This document shows, piece by piece, positions 42,840-53,650 of a stretch of DNA of 64,000 nucleotides (its first letter is position 1; each line of letters begins with the position of its first letter). The notes below the pieces were generated by a model. It worked only from the letters and a program-made list of their open reading frames with translations. It was not told the DNA's origin and ran no database searches. The stretch is from Sedimenticola sp. (GTDB taxonomy: Bacteria > Pseudomonadota > Gammaproteobacteria > Chromatiales > Chromatiaceae), in the NCBI GenBank assembly GCA_027068915.1, contig JAMOLT010000009.1, positions 1 to 64,000 on the forward strand, given 5' to 3'. Position numbers and translations under genes: made by a program.

Positions 42840-43757
42840 ATGAATACGCCCGTAGGAAAAATGCAGTTCATTCTTGATGCTGCAAAAAAGTATCCCAGAA
42901 TTCCTGTCGCAATTGTTGATGCGGGAGAGCCTCATATACTCAAAGGCATCATGGAATCCGAGCGGGCTGGGTTGGTTGATCCCATTTTTATAGGGCAGAC
43001 GAGCAGAATTCATGCGGTGGCAAAACAGCTGAGCATCAATCTGGAAGGCAGACAGATTATTCAGGCAAACTCTGATGCTGAATCATCGGAAGTGGCGGTA
43101 GATCTGGTTGGGCAGGAAAAGGTCTGCGCCCTTGCAAAAGGCTGGATTCACACCGATACACTTATGCATGCAGTGTTGGGAAAATTGCGTACAGCGCAAA
43201 GGATCAGTCATGTTTTTATTGCTGAACTGCCCACTTATCACAAACTGCTGTTCATTACGGATGCTGCCATCAATATCAATCCGGACATGATGACCAAGGC
43301 GGCTATTGTGCAGAATGCAGTGGATCTTGCGCGGATGCTTGACGTTGAGTTGCCCAAGGTTGCAGCACTGTCGGCGGTGGAGGTGGTTAAACCCGCTATT
43401 CCCTCGACAGTTGATGCTGCCTGTCTCAGTGTCATGTCAAAGCGTGGACAGATAGAAAATGCCGTGGTTGACGGGCCGCTGGCTTTTGACAATGCCATTT
43501 CCTGTGATGCCGCCCAAACCAAGAAAATAAGTAGTGAGGTGGCGGGCGATGTGGATATTCTATTGGCGCCGGATATCGATGCTGCCAATATCCTGTCCAA
43601 GGATCTGGAGTATCTGGCTGGTGCAACCATGGCGGGGATTGTCGTGGGGGCAAGGGTTCCGGTAATCCTGACTTCTCGTTCAGACCCGGCGGAAGCCCGT
43701 TTGCTTTCTGCGGCCTTGGCGGTATTAATGCACTATCGGTGGTTCGCAACGACCTGA
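42840..43757 (+). CDS. phosphate acetyl/butyryltransferase family protein
   Basis: GLVDPIFIGQ; VVDGPLAFDNAIS; APDIDAANILSKDLEYLAGA. Confidence 0.9.
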   Translation: MNTPVGKMQFILDAAKKYPRIPVAIVDAGEPHILKGIMESERAGLVDPIFIGQTSRIHAVAKQLSINLEGRQIIQANSDAESSEVAVDLVGQEKVCALAKGWIHTDTLMHAVLGKLRTAQRISHVFIAELPTYHKLLFITDAAININPDMMTKAAIVQNAVDLARMLDVELPKVAALSAVEVVKPAIPSTVDAACLSVMSKRGQIENAVVDGPLAFDNAISCDAAQTKKISSEVAGDVDILLAPDIDAANILSKDLEYLAGATMAGIVVGARVPVILTSRSDPAEARLLSAALAVLMHYRWFATT

Positions 43758-43844
43758 TCTTGCGGAACCTGTGATGCTTGCGGGGAGGGCGGTTGCCAGG
43801 GAGTTACGCCATCCCTGTAAGGTTTGTCTGGTTCCGTGCTGTTT

Positions 43845-44456
43845 TTAGGTGGCTTCTTCCTTGTTTTGCAGTTGCCTCCTTAAACGACCAAGTTCCTGAC
43901 GATAGCGTTCAGCATCACCAAAATCCACAAAATTCTGTGCATGCCGATGCTGGCTGGCAAGATGACTCGCATGCTTGATCGGGCACCAGTATTGTTCCGT
44001 GCGGGCAAAGACTTCCCGGACATATTCAATTAGGCCGTTCCCGTACCCACAATACACGCAATTGAGTTTCTCGATGATATTGAGGTAATCCAGATGTTGC
44101 CGGTCAATAACCAGGTATTTTGATCGTTTTACCAACGCGATACCGTAAACACGGAAGCAAATATGTTGATACAGGGTAACGAACAGATCCAGAAGCACCA
44201 ACGGGATAATGACGCTATATACTATGGGGGCGGTGAGAACGTGTCCCATGCGGGCATCGCGCAGATAGGGCCAGAGATCCATGCGATATTGTTTGTGTAG
44301 CTTCCGAATGCTTTCATCAAATATGACTTTTCCCTTTTTTAGTTCGTAGTTGAACTGCTTCTGTTTCTTTATGTAAAGAGATTCAAACTCTCTTTCAAGT
44401 TCGGTTTGCAAGCTGTGTATGCGAGTGAGAATTTCCTCGAAAGCAGAGTGGGGCAT
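43845..44456 (-). CDS. conserved hypothetical membrane-associated protein
   Basis: coding-like ORF with hydrophobic segment VLTAPIVYSVIIPLVLLDLFVTLYQHICF; CVYCGYGNG motif; start tentative. Confidence 0.7.
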   Translation of the reverse strand: MPHSAFEEILTRIHSLQTELEREFESLYIKKQKQFNYELKKGKVIFDESIRKLHKQYRMDLWPYLRDARMGHVLTAPIVYSVIIPLVLLDLFVTLYQHICFRVYGIALVKRSKYLVIDRQHLDYLNIIEKLNCVYCGYGNGLIEYVREVFARTEQYWCPIKHASHLASQHRHAQNFVDFGDAERYRQELGRLRRQLQNKEEAT

Positions 44457-44542
44457 GTCGGGTTCCTGATGTTCAGTAGTACTTCTATTATAGATGGCAA
44501 TACAGATCATGCATGCCTTAACATCCTGTTAAGAAGATTCAC

Positions 44543-44661
44543 TTAAAGGCGCCTCTAATAATCGTCATTCCGGTGCATGCCGGAACCCATGAGTTCTTGA
44601 TATCTTTAGACACCGGCCTGCGCCGGTGTGACGAAAATAGAATTATTCGAGGTGCCCTTAA
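44543..44661. mobile_element. 119-bp MITE-like element (family B)
   Basis: 20-bp terminal inverted repeats TTAAAGGCGCCTCTAATAAT / TTAAGGGCACCTCGAATAAT, 17 of 20 identical; inner CCGG-rich hairpins. Confidence 0.75.
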
Positions 44662-44750
44662 ATGTGGCCAAATCAATACGGCAAAAAACAATGCTGGTTT
44701 TATTGCTGGCTTCGAGCGGTCGATTCATTATGTATATTTCTTATTCCCCA

Positions 44751-47255
44751 TCAATGCTGCCACAGGATCAGGTTGGCCTCCAGGGGCACTTGGGCTCGCA
44801 GGTGATGGGGAACCACACGCACTGTATAGTCTGATGCAGGGCGTTGCGCTGCCACAGACAATTCGTAAAGGTAACCGTTCACGGCGCCGGCGAGTCTTTC
44901 CACACGGCGAAAGGGGTGGCATTCCGGGTTTCTTCCCTCCAAAGGATCTGCATACAGTTCCACTTGAACGGCATTTGGATCAAGGTCATCCAGGTATAGC
45001 TGAACCTGAAAATAAAAGAATTTTTCATCATTGGAGATTTCAACATTGCCAAAATGAATGGCCTGCCAGTGTTGCTCCAGATGCCGTTGCCAGGCAACGA
45101 TGTTCTTGGCTTCTGCATCGTTATCAGAGCAACGCTTTCTTGCTGATTTTGCCATGGGCAGATAATACTCTTCGACATATTCTCTTACCATGCGGTTGCT
45201 GGAATAAGCTGGTGTCAGTTCTGCCATGCTGCTACGCATATGCCTTATCCAGGTTTTCGGTATACCATGAGAGTTTCGCTGGTAGAAGGCCGGAATGATT
45301 TTCTGCTCCAGGCAGTCATACAGACATTGTGCCTCATGCAGATCCCAACCCTGATCAGAACCATGTTCCTGCCCATCACCGAGCGCCCAGCCCACATCCG
45401 GTCGCCAGGCTTCTGCCCACCAACCATCCAGTTCAGAAAAGTTCAGACCACCATTGACCAAAACTTTCATGCCGCTGGTTCCACAGGCCTCCCATGGGCG
45501 GCGGGGTGTATTAATCCACAGATCCACGCCTTCCACCAGATGGCTGGCTATGAGTAAATCATAGTCAGCCAGAAATACGACATGGCGTTGTAAGCGGAAA
45601 TCTCGAATGAAATGAATCCACTCGCGGATCATGGCCTGTCCGTCCTGATCCTGAGGGTGGGCTTTGCCAGCAATCACCAGTTGCACCGGCTGGTCTGCGT
45701 TGGCTAGAAGCCGTGTCAGGCGCTGTTTGTCCTGTAATAACAGATTGGGGCGCTTGTACGTGGCAAATCGTCTTGCAAAACCCAGAGTCAATGCATTGGG
45801 ATCCAATACATTTTTCATGTCTTGGGGCTGAGGTTGATACTGTGTATGTTGTTCGCGAACCCATTCGATGAGGCGTTGACGGTTGCGAGTACGCATTTCC
45901 CAAAGGCTGGTGTCCGATACGTTCAACATCGCTTGGCTGATTTTTTGAAGATCTTCACGCCAGCGCTCTTTTCCACAGGATTCTGTCCAGAGACGGTCTG
46001 ATTCCGGTGAGTCCCAGCTGGATACATGTACACCATTGGTGACATGCTGAACAGGCACTTCCTTCTCTGGCCAACGTGGGAATAGAGGCTGAAACAAACC
46101 ACGGCTCACTTGGCCATGCAGGCGGCTGACGCCATTCACTGCGCCGCTGCCGTGAATGGCGAGCCAAGCCATGTTGAATGGCTCGTTTGTAGCATCCGGC
46201 CGACTGCGCCCCATTGCCAACAGTTTATCGATGGAAATGCCAACCTCATTCGCCCAGTTGCCAAAGTAACGCGCCAGCAAAGTGGGAGAGAATTGATCAA
46301 AGCCAGCTTTCACCGGCGTATGCGTAGTGAACAGGTTGCCAGGGCGAGTGGCAGTCAGCGCTGTCTGGAAATCCAATTTCTTCTTGTGCATGTGTGCACG
46401 GGCGCGCTCCAGAATGGAAAAGGCGGCGTGACCTTCGTTGAGATGACAAACTTCCGGCTCCTGCTTCAATGCCTTCAGTAGGCGATATCCACCAATACCC
46501 AAAACAATTTCCTGTTGCAGGCGACGCTCGGAACCTCCGCCATAAAGTTCTCCGGTAATTCCGCGATCTGCCGGGCCATTCATCGGGTCATTGCTGTCCA
46601 GAAGATAGAGCGTGACTCTTCCAACCTGGGCCTGCCAGGTTCGCAAACGCAGATTTCGTCCGGGCAGTTTCACAATAATGCGCAGCCATTCTCCCTCATC
46701 TGTGCGCACGGGGACTACCGGAATCTGGGTCGGGTCATTAAATGGATAAAAGGCCAGTTGGTTGCCATCACCGTCCAGGGCCTGACGAAAATAACCTTGC
46801 TGATAAAGCAACCCTACTGCGTACAATGGAACACCCAATTCACTACAGGTCTTGAGGTGGTCGCCGGCCAGCACCCCAAGTCCCCCTGAATACAGGGGCA
46901 GGGCTTCACTAACACCGTATTCCATGCAAAAGTAGGCGGTGGGGCTGAAGTCGCTATCTTTGTGTACACGAGAAAACCAGGTTTCTGCCTGCAGGCTGTT
47001 GTTTTGCTCTTCACGCAGCTCCTGCAGCAGTTGAAGGAATCTCTTATCTGCCGCTAACTTTTTCAGTCGCTGCAGGCTTACCGTCTGTAAAATCAGCCAG
47101 GGGTTGCGGGTATGGTGCCACAGGACTCTGTCAACACGTTGCCATAGCGTATCGGCCACATGACTCCAGGACCAGCGCAGATCCAGTGCCAATAACCTCA
47201 GCTCCTCCAGTTCGGAAGGTAAGTCGGGACGCAGCTCATAAGGACTGGGGTTCAT
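44751..47255 (-). CDS. glgP: alpha-glucan (glycogen) phosphorylase
   Basis: AYFCMEYGVSEALPLYSGGLGVLAGDHLKTCSELGVPLYAVGLLY; RRPWEACGTSGMKVLVNGGLNFSELDGWWAE. Confidence 0.94.
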   Translation of the reverse strand: MNPSPYELRPDLPSELEELRLLALDLRWSWSHVADTLWQRVDRVLWHHTRNPWLILQTVSLQRLKKLAADKRFLQLLQELREEQNNSLQAETWFSRVHKDSDFSPTAYFCMEYGVSEALPLYSGGLGVLAGDHLKTCSELGVPLYAVGLLYQQGYFRQALDGDGNQLAFYPFNDPTQIPVVPVRTDEGEWLRIIVKLPGRNLRLRTWQAQVGRVTLYLLDSNDPMNGPADRGITGELYGGGSERRLQQEIVLGIGGYRLLKALKQEPEVCHLNEGHAAFSILERARAHMHKKKLDFQTALTATRPGNLFTTHTPVKAGFDQFSPTLLARYFGNWANEVGISIDKLLAMGRSRPDATNEPFNMAWLAIHGSGAVNGVSRLHGQVSRGLFQPLFPRWPEKEVPVQHVTNGVHVSSWDSPESDRLWTESCGKERWREDLQKISQAMLNVSDTSLWEMRTRNRQRLIEWVREQHTQYQPQPQDMKNVLDPNALTLGFARRFATYKRPNLLLQDKQRLTRLLANADQPVQLVIAGKAHPQDQDGQAMIREWIHFIRDFRLQRHVVFLADYDLLIASHLVEGVDLWINTPRRPWEACGTSGMKVLVNGGLNFSELDGWWAEAWRPDVGWALGDGQEHGSDQGWDLHEAQCLYDCLEQKIIPAFYQRNSHGIPKTWIRHMRSSMAELTPAYSSNRMVREYVEEYYLPMAKSARKRCSDNDAEAKNIVAWQRHLEQHWQAIHFGNVEISNDEKFFYFQVQLYLDDLDPNAVQVELYADPLEGRNPECHPFRRVERLAGAVNGYLYELSVAAQRPASDYTVRVVPHHLRAQVPLEANLILWQH

Positions 47256-47258
47256 TTT

Positions 47259-49649
47259 CTACTGTTCTGCAGTGGGGTTGGTGGGCCATTTCCAGTCACG
47301 AATTTCCGGCATGTCTTCGCCATGAGTGGTGATGTATTCATGGTGTTCCACCAAGCGGTCACGCATGGCCTGGTGAATGTGGCCGGCACGATCTTTTAGC
47401 TCTGGAACACGATTGGCTACATCCATGACCAGATGAAATCGATCCAGATCATTGCGTACCACCATATCGAAAGGCGTAGTGGTAGTGCCTTCTTCTTTGT
47501 AGCCACGCACATGCAGATGGTCATGGAATTTGCGTCGATAGGTTAGGCGATGAATCAGCCAAGGGTAGCCATGGAAAGCAAAAATTACCGGGATATCGGT
47601 TCCGAATAATGCATCGAAGTTGCTATCTGAAAGCCCATGAGGATGCTCTTCATGGGGCTGCAGGGTCATCAGATCCACGATGTTGATCACCCGTATGCGC
47701 AACTCTGGTGCAACCTGATGCAGCAGATCTACAGCGGCAAGGGTTTCGATGGTCGGGACATCACCGCAGCAGGCCATGACGGCATCCGGCTTGCCTTTCT
47801 GGTCGTTGCTGGCCCATTCCCAGATGCCGATACCCGTATTGCAGTGCTTGATAGCTGCATCCATGTTCAACCATTGGGGCTCGGGCTGCTTGCCTGCAAT
47901 AATGATATTCACCAGATTGCGGGAGTTCAGACATTCGTGGGTGACACAGAGCAGGCTGTTGGCATCCGGTGGCAGATATACGCGCACAATATCCGCTTTC
48001 TTGTTGATAACATGGTCGATAAAGCCGGGATCCTGATGAGAGAACCCGTTGTGATCCTGTCGCCAGACGTGAGAGGTCAGCAGAATATTCAGGGAGGCGA
48101 TATCAGCCCGCCACGGAATTTCATTGCACACCTTGAGCCACTTGGCATGTTGATTAAACATGGAATCCACAATATGAATGAAGGCTTCGTAACAGGAGAA
48201 CAGTCCATGACGCCCGGTAAGTAAGTAGCCTTCCAGCCAGCCCTGACAAATGTGTTCAGAGAGGATTTCCATGACCCGTCCATCCGCTGCCAGATGGTCA
48301 TCGTAGTCATAACTATCCGCCATCCAAACCCGGTTGGTCACTTCAAATAACGCCGACAGGCGATTGGATGCAGTTTCATCCGGACCCATGACCCGAAAGT
48401 TGGCGGCTTTCATGTTGAGCCGCATGACATCGCGCAGATACTCTCCCATCCTGCGAGTGGCTTCCCCCAGCGTGGCACCCGGCTGATCCACCGGCAGCGC
48501 ATATTGTTCATAATCAGGCAGATGCAGAGGCTTGAGTAGCAGGCCACCATTGGCGTGGGGATTGGCTCCCATGCGTCGTGTCCCCTCAGGAGCCAGGGCG
48601 GCTATCTTAGGCTTGAGCCAGCCGCTTTCATCGAACAGTTCTTCCGGCCGGTAGCTTTTCATCCAGTCTTCCAGAATCTTCATATGTGCCGGACGAGTCG
48701 CGTCCGGGATCGGAACCTGGTGGGCGCGCCAGAAACCTTCCACCTTGAGACCATCCACTTCCTTGGGGCCGGTCCATCCCTTGGGGGTGCGCAAAATAAT
48801 CATGGGCCAGCGGGGCAGTTGGCGATGCCCTTCTTCCCTGGCTTTTTTCTGAATGTCCCTGATCTCTTCAATGATGCGGTCAAAAGTAGCTGCAAGTTGC
48901 TGATGAATGATGAGTGGATCATGGCCTTCCACCACATAGGGATGATAGCCATATCCCTGGAACAACTTTTCAAGGTCATCTTCTTTGATGCGTGCCAACA
49001 CGGTGGGGTTGGCGATCTTGTAGCCATTCAGATGCAGAACGGGCAGCACTGTTCCATCACGTGCTGGATTGATGAACTTATTCCCGTGCCATGCGGCTGC
49101 CAGAGGCCCGGTTTCAGCCTCGCCATCACCGATTACGCACAGAGCAAGCAGATCAGGGTTGTCGAATACGGCACCAAAAGCATGTGACAGGGAATAGCCC
49201 AGCTCGCCCCCTTCATTTATGGAGCCCGGAGTTTCCGGTGCGCAGTGACTGGGGATGCCGCCTGGAAATGAAAACTGTTTGAATAGATGTTTCATGCCTT
49301 CCTTGTCCTGGGAAACATCAGGATACAGTTCGCTGTAGCTGCCTTCCATCCATGTGTTGGCGACCAGCGCAGGGCCTCCGTGTCCGGGGCCGGTGACAAA
49401 TATGGCATTCAGATCTTCACGTTTGATGATCCGGTTCATGTGGGCATATAGCATGTTCAGCCCTGGTGTTGTGCCCCAATGCCCGAGACGGCGCGGCTTG
49501 ATATGCTCGGACTTGAGTGGTTCATCCAGCAGTGGATTGTCCATAAGGAATATCTGACCGGCGGCAAGATAGTTGGCTGCGCGCCACCAAGCGTGGATTG
49601 TCTCAAGTTCATCCTGGGGCAAAGGGAAGGTGCTGGGCGGTGTTTCCAT
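47259..49649 (-). CDS. xfp: phosphoketolase
   Basis: [68 protein letters not shown]. Confidence 0.96.
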   Translation of the reverse strand: METPPSTFPLPQDELETIHAWWRAANYLAAGQIFLMDNPLLDEPLKSEHIKPRRLGHWGTTPGLNMLYAHMNRIIKREDLNAIFVTGPGHGGPALVANTWMEGSYSELYPDVSQDKEGMKHLFKQFSFPGGIPSHCAPETPGSINEGGELGYSLSHAFGAVFDNPDLLALCVIGDGEAETGPLAAAWHGNKFINPARDGTVLPVLHLNGYKIANPTVLARIKEDDLEKLFQGYGYHPYVVEGHDPLIIHQQLAATFDRIIEEIRDIQKKAREEGHRQLPRWPMIILRTPKGWTGPKEVDGLKVEGFWRAHQVPIPDATRPAHMKILEDWMKSYRPEELFDESGWLKPKIAALAPEGTRRMGANPHANGGLLLKPLHLPDYEQYALPVDQPGATLGEATRRMGEYLRDVMRLNMKAANFRVMGPDETASNRLSALFEVTNRVWMADSYDYDDHLAADGRVMEILSEHICQGWLEGYLLTGRHGLFSCYEAFIHIVDSMFNQHAKWLKVCNEIPWRADIASLNILLTSHVWRQDHNGFSHQDPGFIDHVINKKADIVRVYLPPDANSLLCVTHECLNSRNLVNIIIAGKQPEPQWLNMDAAIKHCNTGIGIWEWASNDQKGKPDAVMACCGDVPTIETLAAVDLLHQVAPELRIRVINIVDLMTLQPHEEHPHGLSDSNFDALFGTDIPVIFAFHGYPWLIHRLTYRRKFHDHLHVRGYKEEGTTTTPFDMVVRNDLDRFHLVMDVANRVPELKDRAGHIHQAMRDRLVEHHEYITTHGEDMPEIRDWKWPTNPTAEQ

Positions 49650-49782
49650 GAGTATTTTCCTTTCAGGGTTCACCGGAAAGCGTATCCGGGAACAGTTCAA
49701 TATCGTAATGCTCTGCCAAGGCGAAAAATACCGGCAATATGCCCCGGCCATTGTCTGAAAACTATTCTGTGGTGGATTGATT

Positions 49783-50958
49783 TCATGGAACCTTACTACG
49801 CAATACTGAATAGACATGCCGGGCAATGATTTGTTCTTCGTCGGTCGGAATAACCCAAACGGATATCCTGCTGTCCGGTTTGCTGATCAGGGTTTTATGT
49901 TGTTTGTTGGCATGAACGTCAATTTCAACCCCCATCCAGTTGGTTGCCTTGCAAATGGATTCACGGACAGTGCTGGAATTTTCTCCAATACCGGCGGTGA
50001 ATATCAGTGCATCCAACCCTCCCAGGGCGCCAGCCAGTGAGGCAATGGCGCGATGGGTATGATGTACAAAATATTCGACGGCTTCTCTGGACTCTGGTTT
50101 GCTATCAGCCAGAAGCTCACGCATATCACCACTGCTGTTGGATAAACCCGCCAATCCACACTCGTGATTGAGCATGTGATCCAAATCGTTTACTGCAATT
50201 TTTTCCTCCCGCATAAGATAGGTGATGATGCCTGGGTCAAGGCTGCCCGGGCGGGTTGCCATGGGAATGCCATCCAGAGGGGTAAACCCCATTGTGGTCG
50301 CAACAGACCGGCGTTGGTGCATTGCGCACAAGCTGGCGCCATGACCAAGGTGTGCGACAATGACCTTACCCTCTGCCATGGAACCCAAGTGATCTGGAAG
50401 GACACCAGCGATATATTCATAAGAGAGGCCATGAAATCCGTAGCGGCGTATGCCTTTATCGAACCAGTGACGAGGCAGGGCGTATACCTGCTCAATAAAA
50501 GGCATGTTGTGATGAAAGGCAGTATCGAAACATGCGACCTGCGGCAAGTTTGGTTGCTGGCTCTGCAATGCACGGATAACCGCCAGGTTATGTGAAAGAT
50601 GTAGTGGCGCGAGCGGAACAAAAGCATAGAGTTGCTTTAATACAGTGGCCGTCAAACGCACCGGCGAGGAAAAAAGAGAGCCTCCATGGACGACCCGATG
50701 GCCGACGGCCTGAACGGAAATGCCCGGCAGGGTCTTAGCAAGCCATTCAAGCAGCCAGGTTATTGTTTGCTCCTGATTGGCAACATTGACGTGCTCATTA
50801 TTCAATGGATGGTTTTTATCATCAAAAGCCCTGAAGGTGGACTCACCATCCAGATCAGCGAAGCTACCTCGTGCCAAACAACGGGGATATTCTCGGGTAT
50901 AGTCATACAGCCCAAATTTCAGGCTGGATGATCCGGCATTGAGGACAAGGGTTGACAT
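49783..50958 (-). CDS. ackA: acetate kinase
   Basis: [45 protein letters not shown]. Confidence 0.96.
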   Translation of the reverse strand: MSTLVLNAGSSSLKFGLYDYTREYPRCLARGSFADLDGESTFRAFDDKNHPLNNEHVNVANQEQTITWLLEWLAKTLPGISVQAVGHRVVHGGSLFSSPVRLTATVLKQLYAFVPLAPLHLSHNLAVIRALQSQQPNLPQVACFDTAFHHNMPFIEQVYALPRHWFDKGIRRYGFHGLSYEYIAGVLPDHLGSMAEGKVIVAHLGHGASLCAMHQRRSVATTMGFTPLDGIPMATRPGSLDPGIITYLMREEKIAVNDLDHMLNHECGLAGLSNSSGDMRELLADSKPESREAVEYFVHHTHRAIASLAGALGGLDALIFTAGIGENSSTVRESICKATNWMGVEIDVHANKQHKTLISKPDSRISVWVIPTDEEQIIARHVYSVLRSKVP

Positions 50959-50966
50959 GGGTTGGC

Positions 50967-52040
50967 TTATGCCTGTTCCAGCGCTTCCAGTAATTTTTGG
51001 TAGGAAGCCTGGAATTTCTTCACACCTTCTTTTTCCAATTGTGCTGCCATTTCTTCAAAATCGATGCCATAGCTATCCAGTGAAGCAAGAGTGTCGTACG
51101 TCTCGTCCAGCGCTGTTTCTATTCGTATTTCGGGGTGGCCATGTTCACGGTAGGCTTTCAGGGTCGATGGTGGAAGTGTGTTGACTGTTTGCGCTGCAAC
51201 CAGCTCGTCGACATATTTAATGTCGGAATAAGCGGGATTCTTTGTTGATGTACTGGCCCACAGCAGACGCTGTGTTTGTGCGCCCTGTCTGGCCAGTTTT
51301 TGCCACTGTGAACCTTGCTGTAGCTTCCTGAAAATCTGATAGGCTGATTTTGCTGTGGCCACAGCCACTTTGCCTTGTAAGTTGCTTTCTTTCCCTTCGA
51401 GCATTGTATCTGCAAGGGTCTCAATACGACTGACAAAGAAACTGGCCACGGATGCCACATGTCCGATTGCCTTTTTGTTCTCCAGTCGTTGCAGCAAACC
51501 TTCCTGCCGTGCAATGGCGACTTGTTTGTATCGCCGGGGACTGAAAATCAATGTCGCGTTTACGTTGATTCCCCGGGCGGTCAACTCACGAATGGCATCC
51601 AGTCCAGGCTGTGTAGCGGGCACCTTGATCATTGCATTAGGACGATTGATGGCAATCCACAGGCGTTCCGCTTCGCTGATCGTGGTCTGGGTGTCGTATG
51701 CTAAATCTGGTGATACTTCAAGGCTGACATAGCCATCCAGTGTACCGGATGTCTTGTAGAGTGGTAGCAACTGATCAGCAGCCATACGGATGTCTTCCAG
51801 CACCAGTTGTTCATAGAGGTCTTCGACATCTTTGATTATTGGTTGCAGCACCTTTATTGCATCACCATAGTCATCATGGCTCAATATGGCTTTGGCAAAA
51901 ATGGAAGGATTTGAGGTGACACCGCAAATCCCGTCATTCTTTATCAGGCTCCTCAATTCCCCGCTGATCAGCATGCCGCGCTGAATGTAATCCAGCCAAG
52001 GGCTCTGTCCCAGGGATTTCAGTTGTAGCAAAGGGTTCAT
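50967..52040 (-). CDS. tal: transaldolase
   Basis: GQSPWLDYIQRGML; GICGVTSNPSIFAKAI; MIKVPATQPGLDAIRELTARGINVNATLIFS. Confidence 0.95.
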   Translation of the reverse strand: MNPLLQLKSLGQSPWLDYIQRGMLISGELRSLIKNDGICGVTSNPSIFAKAILSHDDYGDAIKVLQPIIKDVEDLYEQLVLEDIRMAADQLLPLYKTSGTLDGYVSLEVSPDLAYDTQTTISEAERLWIAINRPNAMIKVPATQPGLDAIRELTARGINVNATLIFSPRRYKQVAIARQEGLLQRLENKKAIGHVASVASFFVSRIETLADTMLEGKESNLQGKVAVATAKSAYQIFRKLQQGSQWQKLARQGAQTQRLLWASTSTKNPAYSDIKYVDELVAAQTVNTLPPSTLKAYREHGHPEIRIETALDETYDTLASLDSYGIDFEEMAAQLEKEGVKKFQASYQKLLEALEQA

Positions 52041-52065
52041 TTAGATTCACCGTCCGACAATGGGT

Positions 52066-52476
52066 TTATAGTGGTATACCTAGAGGGGAGCGTAAAGTTC
52101 CCACCTGAAACCAGAACACCCCATTGAATAAAAGCCATTCCACGAAGATAAAGCCGAGAATGGCCAGCAACATCATCATGACGGCACCCAGCAAGGCATT
52201 GGCGAAATCTTTGACTTCGAATCCCGGCACCAGTACTGCCGTGAGCTGAAGCATGAAGGCGTTGATCAGCAACGCAAACAGCCCAAATGAAAAAACTGTG
52301 ATGGGCCAGGTAAGCACCAACAGTAAAGGCCGAATAAATGCATTGATAATCCCTAAAATCAGTGCCGCCAGCAACAAACTTCCAGTTGATTGTGCTTTTA
52401 TGCCGGGGACAATGGCGATGACCAGCAGTAAGCCAATACTGGTCAGTATCCAGATTACTAAGATTCCCAAAAGCAT
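52066..52476 (-). CDS. phage-holin-family (YvlD-like) small membrane protein
   Basis: four hydrophobic segments; ILGIINAFIRPLLLVLTWPITVFSFGLFALLINA. Confidence 0.85.
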   Translation of the reverse strand: MLLGILVIWILTSIGLLLVIAIVPGIKAQSTGSLLLAALILGIINAFIRPLLLVLTWPITVFSFGLFALLINAFMLQLTAVLVPGFEVKDFANALLGAVMMMLLAILGFIFVEWLLFNGVFWFQVGTLRSPLGIPL

Positions 52477-52760
52477 ATTTTTCTCTCCTTGATACAAAGT
52501 GTTCAATTTTATGTGCCATGAATCAAATTCAACATTTCTATTTGAATCGAGCGACGGGCAGCTCTATAAACTGTCATTCTGGTGCAGGCCCGGGTTGGCG
52601 GCGCGATGAAAACCGAGAAACTCAAGATGCCCTATCGTAAAATTTGGTGTATAGCCTCCTCATCAAGCGGCGCTTTTACGGTTTTGCTGTTCATTTCACG
52701 TGCCAAAGTGAGTGACTTGTACTAGAAGTTGTAAAGTTACCTGCTTTGAAATTAATCTAC

Positions 52761-52776
52761 TGTCACCCAAGTGACA
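52761..52776 (-). promoter_or_regulatory. TGTCA-N6-TGACA site upstream of the holin-like-tal-ackA-xfp-glgP operon
   Basis: CTGTCACCCAAGTGACAG; -10-like TAACTT at 52734-52739 (minus), 21 bp away. Confidence 0.65.
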
Positions 52777-52835
52777 GATTGAAATTTTTCATGAGGATGA
52801 AAGTTGTCCAGGTTTATGCTGTATCGGCCGAGTGG

Positions 52836-52895
52836 CCCTTAACGGGATGTTGAAAAAAACCTTCCATGACTTTTTTCAACCTGGAATGACGGGAA
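52836..52895. repeat. partial copy of repeat family A
   Basis: TTAACGGGATGTTGAAAAAAACCTTCCATGACTTTTTTCAACCTGGAATGACGGG aligns with 31612-31660. Confidence 0.7.
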
Positions 52896-53353
52896 TACGG
52901 GTATGTACCATTCGCCTATGGGTCAATAGCTTCTCCTTACCAGAGATGATATTTGACAGCAACTCGACAACGTACCCCTGCCAGACTCGACTACTCTTCG
53001 GGTTTGATCTGAAAGTAGTTTGAGATATGCCCATGACTATTGTGTGTCCGGGGGCGCAGCCATACCCAGTTCCAGCACCTACAGATGGACATCTATTTCA
53101 GCCGCCGGAAGTTTCTGGCAGATCTCAACACTGATATTACTTGCATGACAGCCCTCCAAAGCGCGTTTTTTTTGATTTGCTGCATTCTACGGTGCAACTG
53201 AAGCAGTTCTTCCCGACAATGCAGTATCGAATTCGTTTCCGGCTTAGTGGTTGCGGGGTGTTGTGCTATGTTGCAAGGGGCCATGTCTCAATGCCCGCCT
53301 ATCGTTGGCAGGATCCATTTTTCTCTCTTTTTCCCTCCTGAAATGTCCTGGTG

Positions 53354-53369
53354 TGTCATGTGGATGACA
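53354..53369 (+). promoter_or_regulatory. TGTCA-N6-TGACA site upstream of the small ORF / helical protein operon
   Basis: GTGTCATGTGGATGACAG; -10-like TAAACT at 53391-53396, 21 bp away. Confidence 0.75.
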
Positions 53370-53465
53370 GATAGAGATTCCTGTCAGGCATAAACTCACT
53401 TTGTCACATTGGCTGGCGCGAAATGCAGGCCATCTCAAAACTTTTTTGCTAGAGGGGACGCATGC

Positions 53466-53597
53466 ATGAAAAACCGGCCTCGAAACAGCGTACTGAGCCT
53501 GGTGATCACCGGTATTCTGGCGATTGGCATTGTCGCCACACAAAGCCACTCCGGATCTTTACGAAAGTGTGAGTGTGACACCCGGTCGTACGATTAG
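53466..53597 (+). CDS. small putative membrane/secreted protein (43 aa), possibly frameshifted
   Basis: MKNRPRNSVLSLVITGILAIGIVATQSHSGSLRKCECDTRSYD; hydrophobic N-terminus; first ORF after the 53354 promoter. Confidence 0.45.
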   Translation: MKNRPRNSVLSLVITGILAIGIVATQSHSGSLRKCECDTRSYD

Positions 53598-53650
53598 CTT
53601 AGCTGAAGGGCGCATCATGTTGCGCTCTTTAGGAAACAAACAGGAAAATG

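Noticed and set aside
44573-45298. 241-aa plus-strand ORF starting inside the family B repeat
   Set aside because: Mostly antisense to glgP; start lies in repeat DNA; no recognisable domain.
52037-52519. 160-aa minus-strand ORF overlapping the holin-like gene
   Set aside because: Other frame of the same region has the hydrophobic, family-like product; this frame is a shadow.
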